Source: Eledone cirrhosa | Lineage: Eukaryota > Mollusca > Cephalopoda > Octopoda > Eledonidae | Length of the DNA stretch: 64,000 bases | Assembly: GCA_964016885.1 (NCBI GenBank) | Contig: OZ024744.1 | Location: forward strand, 110,320,536-110,384,535 | Reading direction: 5' to 3' | Shown here: in pieces, positions 1 to 11,689 of the stretch | Layout of the letters: every line of letters begins with the position of its first letter | Numbering within the stretch: the first letter of the stretch is position 1 | The notes under the pieces: model-generated | Database searches by the model: none | What the model was told of the DNA's origin: nothing | What the model saw: the letters and a program-made list of their open reading frames with translations, nothing else | Position numbers and translations under genes: made by a program

Positions 1-870
1 GAACACTGTAAAACTACATAATCCACTATAACTTACCTTGCCCTGAAACAGTAAAACTACGCAAACCACTATAACTTACCTTGCCCTGAACACAGTAAAA
101 CTACACAATCCACTATAACTTACCTTGCCCTGAACACAGTAAAACTACACAATCCACTATAACTTACCTTGCCCTGAACACAGTAAAACTACACAATCCA
201 CTATAACTTACCTTGCCCTGAACACAGTAAAACTACACGATCCACTATAACTTACCTTGCCCTGAACACAGTAAAACTACACGATCCACTATAACTTACC
301 TTGCCCTGAACACAGTAAAACTACACAATCCACTATAACTAACCTTGCTCTGAACACAGTAAAACTATACAATCTACCATAACTTACCTTGCCCTGAACA
401 CAGTAAAACTACACAATCCACTATAACTTACCTTGACCTGAACAGAGTAAAACTACGCAATCCACTAAAACTTACCTTGCACTGGACACAATAAAACTAC
501 ACAACCCACTATAACTTACCTTGCCCTGAACACACTAAAACTACACAATCCACTATAACTTACCTTGCACTGGACACAGTAAAACTACACAATCCACTAT
601 AACTTACCTTGACCTGAACAGAGTAAAACTACACAATCCACTATAACTTACCTTGACCTGAACAGAGTAAAACTACACAATCCACTATAACTTACCTTGC
701 CCTGAACAGAGTAAAACTACACAATCCACTATAACTTACCTTGACCTGAACAGAGTAAAACTACACAATCCACTATAACTTACCTTGACCTGAACAGAGT
801 AAAACTACACAATCCACTATAACTTACCTTGACCTGAACAGAGTAAAACTACACAATCCACTATAACTTA
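1..870 (+). repeat. Segment duplicated 7,553 bp downstream (copy 1)
   Basis: This stretch aligns with 7,554-8,423 at a constant offset of 7,553 bp. The match includes the GAACACTGT marker at base 1, the 43-bp GAAACAG monomer, the rare ACTGGACACAATAAAAC variant at 481 and a run of GACCTGAACAGAG monomers. Scattered single-base differences (for example GCAAACC here against ACAAACC) show that the copies have begun to diverge. The match ends near 870, where this copy goes into a TAAATTACG monomer and the other into GCACTGAAAACGG. Its left edge is outside the window. Confidence 0.85.
118..132 (-). other. Splice-signal-like motif, representative of one per canonical monomer
   Basis: Read on the minus strand, this monomer gives TTCAG|GGCAAG|GTAAGT. 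CAG (132-130) resembles the end of a 3' splice site and lies below a T-rich stretch (TAGTTTTACTGTGTT). Six bases later AG|GTAAGT (125-118) matches the metazoan 5' splice-donor consensus. The plus strand correspondingly contains ACTTACCT, which is also found in the 5' end of U1 snRNA. The same letters recur in every monomer of the TAACTTACC type, the majority in the window. Variants TAACTAACC, TAAATTACC, TAATTTACC and TAACTTTCC destroy it, and TAACATACC changes it to GTATGT. The motif is seen directly; transcription and splicing are not shown by the sequence. Confidence 0.4.
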
Positions 871-1740
871 CCTTGCCCTGAACACAGTAAAACTACACAA
901 TCCACTATAAATTACGTTGCCCTGAACATACTAATACTACACAATCTTCTATAACTTACCTTGCCCTGAACGCAGTAAAACTACACAATCCACTATAACT
1001 TTCCTTGCCCTGAACACAGTAAAACTACACAACCCACTATAACATACCTTGCCCTGAACACAGTAAAACTACACAATCCACTGTAACTTACCTTGCCCTG
1101 AACACAGTAAAACTGCATAATCCACTATAACTTACCATGCCCTGAACACAGTAAAACTACACAATCCACTATAACTTACCTTGCCCTGAACACAGTAAAA
1201 CTACACAATCCACTATAACTTACCTTGCCCTGAACACAGTAAAACTACACAATCCACTATAACTTACCTTGCCCTGAACACAGTAAAACTACACAATCCA
1301 CTATAACTAACCTTGCTCTGAACACAGTAAAACTACACAATCCACTATAACTTACCTTGCCCTGAACACAGAAAAACTACACAATCCACTATAACTAACC
1401 TTGCTCTGAACACAGTAAAACTATACAATCCACCATAACTTACCTTGCCCTGAACACAGTAAAACTACACAATCCACTATAACTTACCTTGACCTGAACA
1501 GAGTAAAACTACACAATCCTCTATAACTTACCTTGCCCTGAACACACTAAAACTACACAATCCACTATAACTTACCTTGCACTGAAAACAGTAAAACTAC
1601 ACAACCCACTATAACTTACCTTGCTCTGAGCACAGTAAAACTACACAATCCACTATAACTTACCTTGCCCTGAACATAGTAAAAGAACGTAATCCACTAT
1701 AACTTACCTTCCTTTGAACACAGTAAAACTACACAATCCA

Positions 1741-3501
1741 CTATAATTTACCTTGCCCTGAACACAGTAAAACTACAAGATCCACTATAACTTACCTTGC
1801 TCTGAACACAGTAAAACTACATAATCCACTATAACTTACCTTGCCCTGAACACAGTAAAACTAACACAATCCACTATAACTTACCTTGCCCTGAACACAG
1901 TAAAACTACACAATCCACTATAAATTACGTTGCCCTGAACATACTAAAACTACACAATCTTCTATAACTTACCTTGCCCTGAACACAGTAAAACTGCATA
2001 ATCCACTATAACTTACCTTGCCCTGAACACAGTAAAACTACACAATCCACTATAACTTACCTTGCCCTGAACACAGTAAAACTACACAATCCACTATAAC
2101 TTACCTTGCCCTGAACACTGTAAAACTACATAATCCACTATAACTTACCTTGCCCTGAAACAGTAAAAGTACACAAACCACTATAACTTACCTTGCCCTG
2201 AACACAGTAAAACTACACGTTCCACTATAACTTACCTTGCCCTGAACACAGTAAAACTACACGATCCACTATAAATTACCTTGCCCTGAACACAGTAAAA
2301 CTACACAATCCACTATAACTAACCTTGACCTGAACACAGTAAAACTACACAATCCACTATAACTTACCTTGTCCTGAACACACTAAAACTACACAATCCT
2401 CTATAACTTAACTGGCCCTGAACACAGTAAAACTACACAATCCACTATAACTTAGCTTGCACTGAACACAGTAAAACTACACAATCCACTATAACTTACC
2501 TTGCCCTGAACACAGTAAAACTACACAATCCACTTCAACTTACCTTGCTCTGAACACAGTAAAACTACACAATCCACTATAACTTACCTTGCCCTGAACA
2601 CAGTAAAATTACACAATCCACTATAACTAACCTTGCCCTGAACACAGTAAAACTACACAATCCACTATAACTTACTTTGCTCTGAACACAGTAAAACTAC
2701 ACAATCCACCTTAACTTACCTTGCTCTGAACACAGTAAAACTACACAATCCACTTCAACTTACCTTGCTCTGAACACAGTAAAACTACACAATCCACTAT
2801 AACTTACCTTGCCCTGAACACAGTAAAATTACACAATCCACTATAACTTACCTTGCCCTGAACACAGTAAAACTACATAATCCACTATAACTTAACATGC
2901 TCTGAACACAGTAAAACTACACAACCCACTATAACTTACCTTGCATTGAACACAGTAAAACTACACAATCCACTATAACTTACCTTGCTCTGAACACAGT
3001 AAAACTACATAATCCACTATAACTTACCTTGCCCTGAACACAGTAAAACTAACACAATCCACTATAACTTACCTTGCCCTGAACACAGTAAAACTACACC
3101 ATCCACTATAAATTACGTTGCCATGAACATGCTAAAACTACACCATCTTCTATAACTTACCTTGCCCTGAACACAGTAAAACCACACAATCCACTATAAC
3201 TAACCTTGCCCTGAACACAGTAAAACTACACAATCCACTATAACTTACCTTGCCCTGAACACAGTAAAACTACACGATCCACTATAACTTACCTTGCCCT
3301 GAACACAGTAAAACTACACAATCCACTATAACTAACCTTGCTCGGAACACAGTAAAACTATACAATCCACCATAACTTACCTTGCCCTGAACACAGTAAA
3401 TCTACACAATCCACTATAACTTACCTTGACCTGAACAGAGTAAAACTACACAATCCACTATAACTTACCTTGCCCTGAACACACTAAAACTACACAATCC
3501 A
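1741..3501 (+). repeat. 1,761-bp higher-order repeat, copy 1
   Basis: This is the first of two adjacent copies of a 40-monomer unit (40 x 44 = 1,760, plus one). It aligns with 3,502 onward at offset 1,761 for about 1.2 kb, through the TTAACATGCTC monomer at 2,890. The order runs AATTTACC, ACAAGATCC, AACTAACAC (45 bp), TAAATTACG with GAACATACT, ATCTTC, then the GAACACTGT marker at 2,113. TAACTGGCCC, TTAGCTTGC, CCACTTCAAC and TTAACATGC monomers follow. Beyond about 2,940 the pairing continues with four extra monomers in the second copy (offset 1,937). Confidence 0.85.
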
Positions 3502-5440
3502 CTATAATTTACCTTGCCCTGAACACAGTAAAACTACAAGATCCACTATAACTTACCTTGCTCTGAACACAGTAAAACTACATAATCCACTATAACTTAC
3601 CTTGCCCTGAACACAGTAAAACTAACACAATCCACTATAACTTACCTTGCCCTGAACACAGTAAAACTACACAATCCACTATAAATTACGTTGCCCTGAA
3701 CATACTAAAACTACACAATCTTCTATAACTTACCTTGCCCTGAACACAGTAAAACTGCATAATCCACTATAGATTACCTTGCCCTGAACACAGTAAAACT
3801 ACACAATCCACTATAACTTACCTTGCCCTGAACACAGTAAAACTACACAATCCACTATAACTTACCTTGTCCTGAACACTGTAAAACTACATAATCCACT
3901 ATAACTTACCTTGCCCTGAAACAGTAAAAGTACACAAACCACTATAACTTACCTTGCCCTGAACACAGTAAAACTACACATTCCACTATAACTTACCTTG
4001 CCCTGAACACAGTAAAACTACACGATCCACTATAAATTACCTTGCCCTGAACACAGTAAAACTACACAATCCACTATAACTAACCTTGACCTGAACACAG
4101 TAAAACTACACAATCCACTATAACTTACCTTGTCCTGAACACACTAAAACTACACAATCCTCTATAACTTAACTGGCCCTGAACACAGTAAAACTACACA
4201 ATCCACTATAACTTAGCTTGCACTGAACACAGTAAAACTACACAATCCACTATAACTTACCTTGCCCTGAACACAGTAAAACTACACAATCCACTTCAAC
4301 TTACCTTGCTCTGAACACAGTAAAACTACACAATCCACTATAACTTACCTTGCCCTGAACACAGTAAAATTACACAATCCACTATAACTAACCTTGCCCT
4401 GAACACAGTAAAACTACACAATCCACTATAACTTACTTTGCTCTGAACACAGTAAAACTACACAATCCACCTTAACTTACCTTGCTCTGAACACAGTAAA
4501 ACTACACAATCCACTTCAACTTACCTTGCTCTGAACACAGTAAAACTACACAATCCACTATAACTTACCTTGCCCTGAACACAGTAAAATTACACAATCC
4601 ACTATAACTTACCTTGCCCTGAACACAGTAAAACTACATAATCCACTATAACTTAACATGCTCTGAACACAGTAAAACTACACAACCCACTATAACTTAC
4701 CTTGCCTTGAACACAGTAAAACTACACAATCCACAATAACTTACCTTGCCCTGAACATAGTAAAACTACGTAATCCACTATAACTTACCTTCCTCTAAAC
4801 ACAGTAAAACTACACGATCCACTATAACTTACCTTGCCCAGAACACAGTAAAACTACACAATCCACTATAATTTACCTTGCCCTGAACACAGTAAAACTA
4901 CACAATCCACTATAACTTACCTTGATCTGAACACAGTAAAACTACATAATCCACTATAACTTACCTTGCCCTGAACACAGTAAAACTAACACAATCCACT
5001 ATAACTTACCTTGCCCTGAACACAGTAAACCTACACCATCCACTATAAATTACGTTGCCATGAACATGCTAAAACTACACCATCTTCTATAACTTACCTT
5101 GCCCTGAACACAGTAAAACCACACAATCCACTATAACTAACCTTGCCCTGAACACAGTAAAACTACACAATCCACTATAACTTACCTTGCCCTGAACACA
5201 GTAAAACTACACGATCCACTATAACTTACCTTGCCCTGAACACAGTAAAACTACACAATCCACTATAACTAACCTTGCTCGGAACACAGTAAAACTATAC
5301 AATCCACCATAACTTACCTTGCCCTGAACACAGTAAATCTACACAATCCACTATAACTTACCTTGACCTGAACAGAGTAAAACAACACAATCCACTATAA
5401 CTTACCTTGCCCTGAACACACTAAAACTACACAATCCACT
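3502..5440 (+). repeat. 1.76-1.94-kb higher-order repeat, copy 2
   Basis: This tandem partner of 1,741-3,501 shows the same series of variants in the same order, with the GAACACTGT marker at 3,874. The offset to copy 1 grows from 1,761 to 1,937 bp between about 2,940 and 3,118 in copy 1, a gain of exactly four monomers (176 bp). Both copies carry the rare TTGCCATGAACATGCT monomer (3,118 and 5,055) and the TTGCTCGGAACAC monomer (3,344 and 5,281). Confidence 0.82.
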
Positions 5441-5819
5441 ATAACTTACCTTGACCTGAACAGAGTAAAACTACACAATCCACTATAACTTACCTTGCAC
5501 TGAAAACAGTAAAACTACACAACCCACTATAACTTACCTTGCCCTGAACATAGTAAAAGAACGTAATCCACTATAACTTACCTTCCTTTGAACACAGTAA
5601 AACTACACAATCCACTATAATTTACCTTGCCCTGAACACAGTAAAACTAACACAATCCACTATAACTTACCTTGCCCTGAACACAGTAAAACTACACAAT
5701 CCACTATAAATTTCGTTGCCCTGAACATACTAAAACTAAACAATCTTCTATAACTTACCTTGCCCTGAACACAGTAAAACTACACAATCCACTATAAATT
5801 ACGTTGCCCTGAACACAGT

Positions 5820-7230
5820 AAAACTACACAATCCACTATAAATTACCTTGCCTTGAACACAGTAAAATTACACAATCCACTATAACTAAACTTGCCCCGA
5901 ACACAGTAAAACTACACAATCCACTATAACTTACCTTGCTCTGAACACAGTAAAACTACACAATCCACTATAACTTACCTTGCCCTGAACACAGTAAAAC
6001 TACGTAATCCACTATAACTTACCTTGCCCTGAACAAAGTAAAACTACACAATCCACTATAATTTACCTTGCCCTGAACACAGTAAAACTACACAATCCAC
6101 CATAACTGACCTTGGTCTGAACACAGTAAAACTACACAATCCACTATAACTTACCTTGCTCTGAACACAGTAAAACTACACAATCCACTATAACTTACCT
6201 TGCCCTGAACACAGTAAAACTACACAATCCACCATAACTTACCTTGCCCTGAACACAGTAAAAGAACACAATCTTCTATAACTTACCTTGCCCTGAATAC
6301 AGTGAAACTACACAATCCCCTATACCTTACCTTGCTCTGAACACAGTAAAACTACGCAATCCACTATAACTTACCTTGCCCTGAACACAGTAAAACTACA
6401 CAATCCACTATAACTTAAATTGCCCTGAACACAGTAAAACTACACAATCCACTATAACTTACCTTGCCCTGAACACAGTAAAAGTACATAATCCACTATA
6501 ACTTACCTTGCTCTGAACACAGTATAACTTACCTTGCTCTGAACACAGTAAAACTACACGATCCAATTTAACTTACCTTGCATTGACCACAGTAAAACTA
6601 CACAATCCACTATAACTTACCTTGCTCTGAACACAGTAAAACTACATAATCCACTATAACTTACCTTGCCCTGAACACAGTAAAACTAACACAATCCACT
6701 ATAACGTACCTTGCCCTGAACACAGTAAAACTACACAATCCACTATAAATTACGTTTCCATGAACATACTAAAACTACACAATCTTCTATAACTTACCTT
6801 GCCCTGAACACAGTAAAACTACACAATCCACTATAACTTACCTTGCCCTGAACACAGTAAAACTACACAATCCACTATAACTTACCTTGCCCTGAACACA
6901 GTAATACTACACAACCCACTATAACTTACCTTGCCCTGAACACAGTAAAACTACACAATCCACTATAACTTACCTTGCCCTGAACACAGTAAAACTACAC
7001 AATCCACTTCAACTTACCTTGCTCTGAACACAGTAAAACTACACAATCCACTATAATTTACCTTGCCCTGAACATACTAAAACTACACAATCCACTATAA
7101 CTTACCTTGCACTGAACACAGTAAAACTACAAGATCCACTATAACTTACCTTGCTCTGAACACAGTAAAACTACACAATCCACTATAAATTACGTTGCCC
7201 TGAACACAGTAAGACTACACAATCTTCTAT
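5820..7230 (+). repeat. P-block copy 1 (carries the 26-bp unit)
   Basis: 'P-block' is my working name for a ~1.4-kb ordered set. It opens with TAAATTACCTTGCCTTGAAC and TAACTAAACTTGCCCCG (5,888). It continues through AACTGACCTTGGTC, ATCCCCTATACC, AACTTAAATTGCC, AAAGTACATAATCC and a truncated 26-bp unit (6,521). It then passes through ACGATCCAATTTAAC, TACGTTTCCATG and CAGTAATACTAC, and ends with CAGTAAGACTACAC plus ATCTTC (7,209-7,230). Related copies begin near 20,990, 22,790 (a start fragment only), 24,980, 28,880 and 37,730, and partial later-half copies lie near 30,313 and 32,317. This copy is the most isolated, about 15.2 kb from the next. Confidence 0.8.
6521..6546 (+). repeat. Truncated 26-bp monomer, copy 1
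   Basis: The sequence passes from CACAGTA directly to TAACTTACC, so 18 bp of the 44-bp monomer are missing (44 - 18 = 26). The lost segment lies between two TA dinucleotides (in CAGTA and CCACTA), which suggests slippage or end-joining with 2-bp homology. The same junction appears at six other places, always after an AAAGTACATAATCC monomer and before ACGATCCAATTTAAC. Confidence 0.9.
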
Positions 7231-7553
7231 AACTTACCTTGCCCTGAACACAGTAAAACTACACAATCCACTATAACTTACCTTGCCCTGAACACAGTAA
7301 AACTACACAATCCACTATAACTTACCTTGCCCTGAACACAGTAAAACTACATAATCCACTATAACTTACCTTGCCCTGAACACAGTAAAACTACACAATC
7401 CACTATAACTTACCTTGCCCTGAACACAGTAAAACAACACAATCCACTATAAATTACCTTGCCCTGAACACAGTAAAACTACACAATCCACTATAACTTA
7501 CCTTGCCCTGAACACAGTAAAACTACACAATCCACTATAACTTACCTTGCCCT

Positions 7554-8423
7554 GAACACTGTAAAACTACATAATCCACTATAACTTACCTTGCCCTGAA
7601 ACAGTAAAACTACACAAACCACTATAACTTACCTTGCCCTGAACACAGTAAAACTACACGATCCACTATAACTTACCTTGCCCTGAACACAGTAAAACTA
7701 CACAATCCACTATAACTTACCTTGCCCTGAACACAGTAAAACTACACAATCCACTATAACTTACCTTGCCCTGAACACAGTAAAACTACACGATCCACTA
7801 TAACTTACCTTGCCCTGAACACAGTAAAACTACACGATCCACTATAACTTACCTTGCCCTGAACACAGTAAAACTACACAATCCACTATAACTAACCTTG
7901 CTCTGAACACAGTAAAACTATACAATCTACCATAACTTACCTTGCCCTGAACACAGTAAAACTACACAATCCACTATAACTTACCTTGACCTGAACAGAG
8001 TAAAACTACACAATCCACTATAACTTACCTTGCACTGGACACAATAAAACTACACAACCCACTATAACTTACCTTGCCCTGAACACACTAAAACTACACA
8101 ATCCACTATAACTTACCTTGCACTGGACACAGTAAAACTACACAATCCACTATAACTTACCTTGACCTGAACAGAGTAAAACTACACAATCCACTATAAC
8201 TTACCTTGACCTGAACAGAGTAAAACTACACAATCCACTATAACTTACCTTGACCTGAACAGAGTAAAACTACACAATCCACTATAACTTACCTTGACCT
8301 GAACAGAGTAAAACTACACAATCCACTATAACTTACCTTGCCCTCAACACAGTAAAACTACACAATCCACTATAACTTACCTTGACCTGAACAGAGTAAA
8401 ACTACACAATCCACTATAACTTA
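7554..8423 (+). repeat. Segment duplicated from/to 1-870 (copy 2)
   Basis: This is the partner of 1-870 at offset 7,553 bp. It shares the order of marker monomers, including ACTGGACACAATAAAAC at 8,034 and the GACCTGAACAGAG run. Differences include several ACGATCC monomers where copy 1 has ACAATCC, and CCCTCAACAC at 8,341. Confidence 0.85.
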
Positions 8424-9639
8424 CCTTGCACTGAAAACGGTAAAACTACACAACCCACTATAACTTACCTTGCCCTGAACATAGTAAAACTACATAATCC
8501 ACTATAACTTACCTTGCCCTGAAACAGTAAAACTACACAAACCACTATAACTTACCTTGCCCTGAACACAGTAAAACTACACGATCCACTATAACTTACC
8601 TTGCCTTGAACACAGTAAAACTACACGATCCACTATAACTTACCTTGCCCTGAACACAGTAAAACTACACAATCCACTATAATTTACCTTGCCCTGAACA
8701 CAGTAAAACTACAAGATCCACTATAACTTACCTTGCTCTGAACACAGTAAAACTACATAATCCACTATAAATTACGTTGCCCTGAACACAGTAAAACTAC
8801 ACAACCCACTATAACATACCTTGCCCTGAACACAGTAAAACTACACAATCCACTGTAACTTACCTTGCCCTGAACACAGTAAAACTGCATAATCCACTAT
8901 AACTTACCTTGCCCTGAACACAGTAAAACTACACAATCCACTATAACTTACCTTGCCCTGAACACAGTAAAACTACACAATCCACTATAAATTACCTTGC
9001 CCTGAACACAGTAAAACTACACAATCCACTATAACTTACCTTGCCCTGAACACAGTAAAACTACACAATCCACTATAACTTACCTTGCCCTGAACACTGT
9101 AAAACTACATAATCCACTATAACTTACCTTGCCCTGAAACAGTAAAACTACACAAACCACTATAACTTACCTTGCCCTGAACACAGTAAAACTACACGAT
9201 CCACTATAACTTACCTTGCCTTGAACACAGTAAAACTACACGATCCACTATAACTTACCTTGCCCTGAACACAGTAAAACTACACAATCCACTATAACTA
9301 ACCTTGCTCTGAACACAGTAAAACTACACAATCCACTATAACTTACCTTGCCCTGAACACAGTAAAACTACACAAACCACTATAACTAACCTTGCTCTGA
9401 ACACAGTAAAACTATACAATCCACCATAACTTACCTTGCCCTGAACACAGTAAAACTACACAATCCACTATAACTTACCTTGACCTGAACAGAGTAAAAC
9501 TACACAATCCTCTATAACTTACCTTGCCCTGAACACACTAAAACTACACAATCCACTATAACTTACCTTGCACTGAAAACAGTAAAACTACACAACCCAC
9601 TATAACTTACCTTGCTCTGAACACAGTAAAACTACACAA

Positions 9640-11480
9640 TCCACTATAACTTACCTTGCCCTGAACATAGTAAAAGAACGTAATCCACTATAACTTACCT
9701 TCCTTTGAACACAGTAAAACTACACAATCCACTATAATTTACCTTGCCCTGAACACAGTAAAACTACAAGATCCACTATAACTTACCTTGCTCTGAACAC
9801 AGTAAAACTACATAATCCACTATAACTTACCTTGCCCTGAACACAGTAAAACTAACACAATCCACTATAACTTACCTTGCCCTGAACACAGTAAAACTAC
9901 ACAATCCACTATAACTTGCCTTGCCCTGAACACAGTAAAAGTACACAATCCACTATAAATTACGTTGCCCTGAACATACTAAAACTACACAATCTTCTAT
10001 AACTTACCTTGCCCTGAACACAGTAAAACTACACAATCCACTATAACTTCCCTTGCCCTGAACACAGTAAAACTACACAACCCACTATAACATACCTTGC
10101 CCTGAACACAGTAAAACTACACAATCCACTGTAACTTACCTTGCCCTGAACACAGTAAAACTACACAATCCACTATAACTTACCTTGCCCTGAACACAGT
10201 AAAACTGCATAATCCACTATAACTTACCTTGCCCTGAACACAGTAAAACCACACAATCCACTATAACTTACCTTGCCCTGAACACAGTAAAACTACACAA
10301 TCCACTATAACTTACCTTGCCCTGAACACAGTAAAACTACACAATCCACTATAACTTACATTGCCCTGAACACAGTAAAACTACACGATCCACTATAAAT
10401 TACCTTGCCCTGAACACAGTAAACTACACGATCCACTATAACTTACCTTGCCCTGAACACAGTAAAACTACACAATCCACTATAACTAACCTTGCTCGGA
10501 ACACAGTAATACTATACAATCCACCATAATTTACCTTGCCCTGACCACAGTAAAACTACACAATCCACTATAACTTACCTTGACCTGAACAGAGTAAAAC
10601 TACACAATCCACTATAACTTACCTTGCCCTGAACACACTAAAACTACACAATCCACTATAACTTACCTTGACCTGAACAGAGTAAAACTACACAACCCAC
10701 TATAACTTACCTTGCCCTGAACATAGTAAAAAACGTAATCCACTATAACTTACCTTCCTTTGAACACAGTAAAACTACACAATCCACTATAATTTACCTT
10801 GCCCTGAACACAGTAAAACTACAAGATCCACTATAACTTACCTTGCTCTGAACACAGTAAAACTACATAATCCACTATAACTTACCTTGCCCTGAACACA
10901 GTAAAACTAACACAATCCACTATAACTTACCTTGCCCTGAACACAGTAAAACTACACAATCCACTATAACTTACCTTGCCCTGAACACAGTAAAACTACA
11001 CAATCCACTATAAATTACCTTGCCCTGAACATACTAAAACTACACAATCTTCTATAACTTACCTTGCCCTGAACACAGTAAAACTACACAATCCACTATA
11101 ACTTTCCTTGCCCTGAACACAGTAAAACTACACAACCCACTATAACATACCTTGCCCTGAACACAGTAAAACTACACAATCCACTATAACTTACCTTGCC
11201 CTGAACACACTAAAACTACACAATCCACTATAACTTACCTTGACCTGAACAGAGTAAAACTACACAATCCACTATAACTTACCTTGCACTGAAATCAGTA
11301 AAACTACACAACCCACTATAACTTACCTTGCCCTGAACATAGTAAAAGAACGTAATCCACTATAACTTACCTTCCTTTGAACACAGTAAAACTACACAAT
11401 CCACTATAATTTACCTTGCCCTGAACACAGTAAAACTACAAGATCCACTATAACTTACCTTGCTCTGAACACAGTAAAAC
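9640..11480 (+). repeat. Segment related to 17,950-19,570 (copy 1)
   Basis: This segment aligns with 17,950-19,570 at offsets that fall from about 8,317 to 8,098 bp, a difference of five monomers missing from the later copy minus one base. Shared rare features are ATAACTTGCCTTGCC (9,911 and 18,228), TTGCTCGGAACACAGTAATAC (10,491 and 18,589), and the shortened CATAGTAAAAAACGTAATCC (10,721 and 18,863). The last has lost one base from the usual AAAAGAACGT. Such shared rare changes indicate common descent of the blocks and not parallel mutation. Confidence 0.78.
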
Positions 11481-11689
11481 TACATAATCCACTATAACTT
11501 ACCTTGCCCTGAACACAGTAAAACTAACACAATCCACTATAACTTACCTTGCCCTGAACACAGTAAAACTACACAATCCACTATAACTTACTTTGCCCTG
11601 AACACAGTAAAACTACACAATCCACTATAAATTACGTTGCCCTGAACATACTAAAACTACACAATCTTCTATAACTTACCTTGCCCTGA

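Noticed and set aside
118..132. A true micro-exon of six bases in every monomer
   Set aside because: Acceptor and donor letters are present, but the distance is too short for normal exon definition, the upstream pyrimidine tract is only moderate, and nothing shows transcription. It is kept as a finding only.
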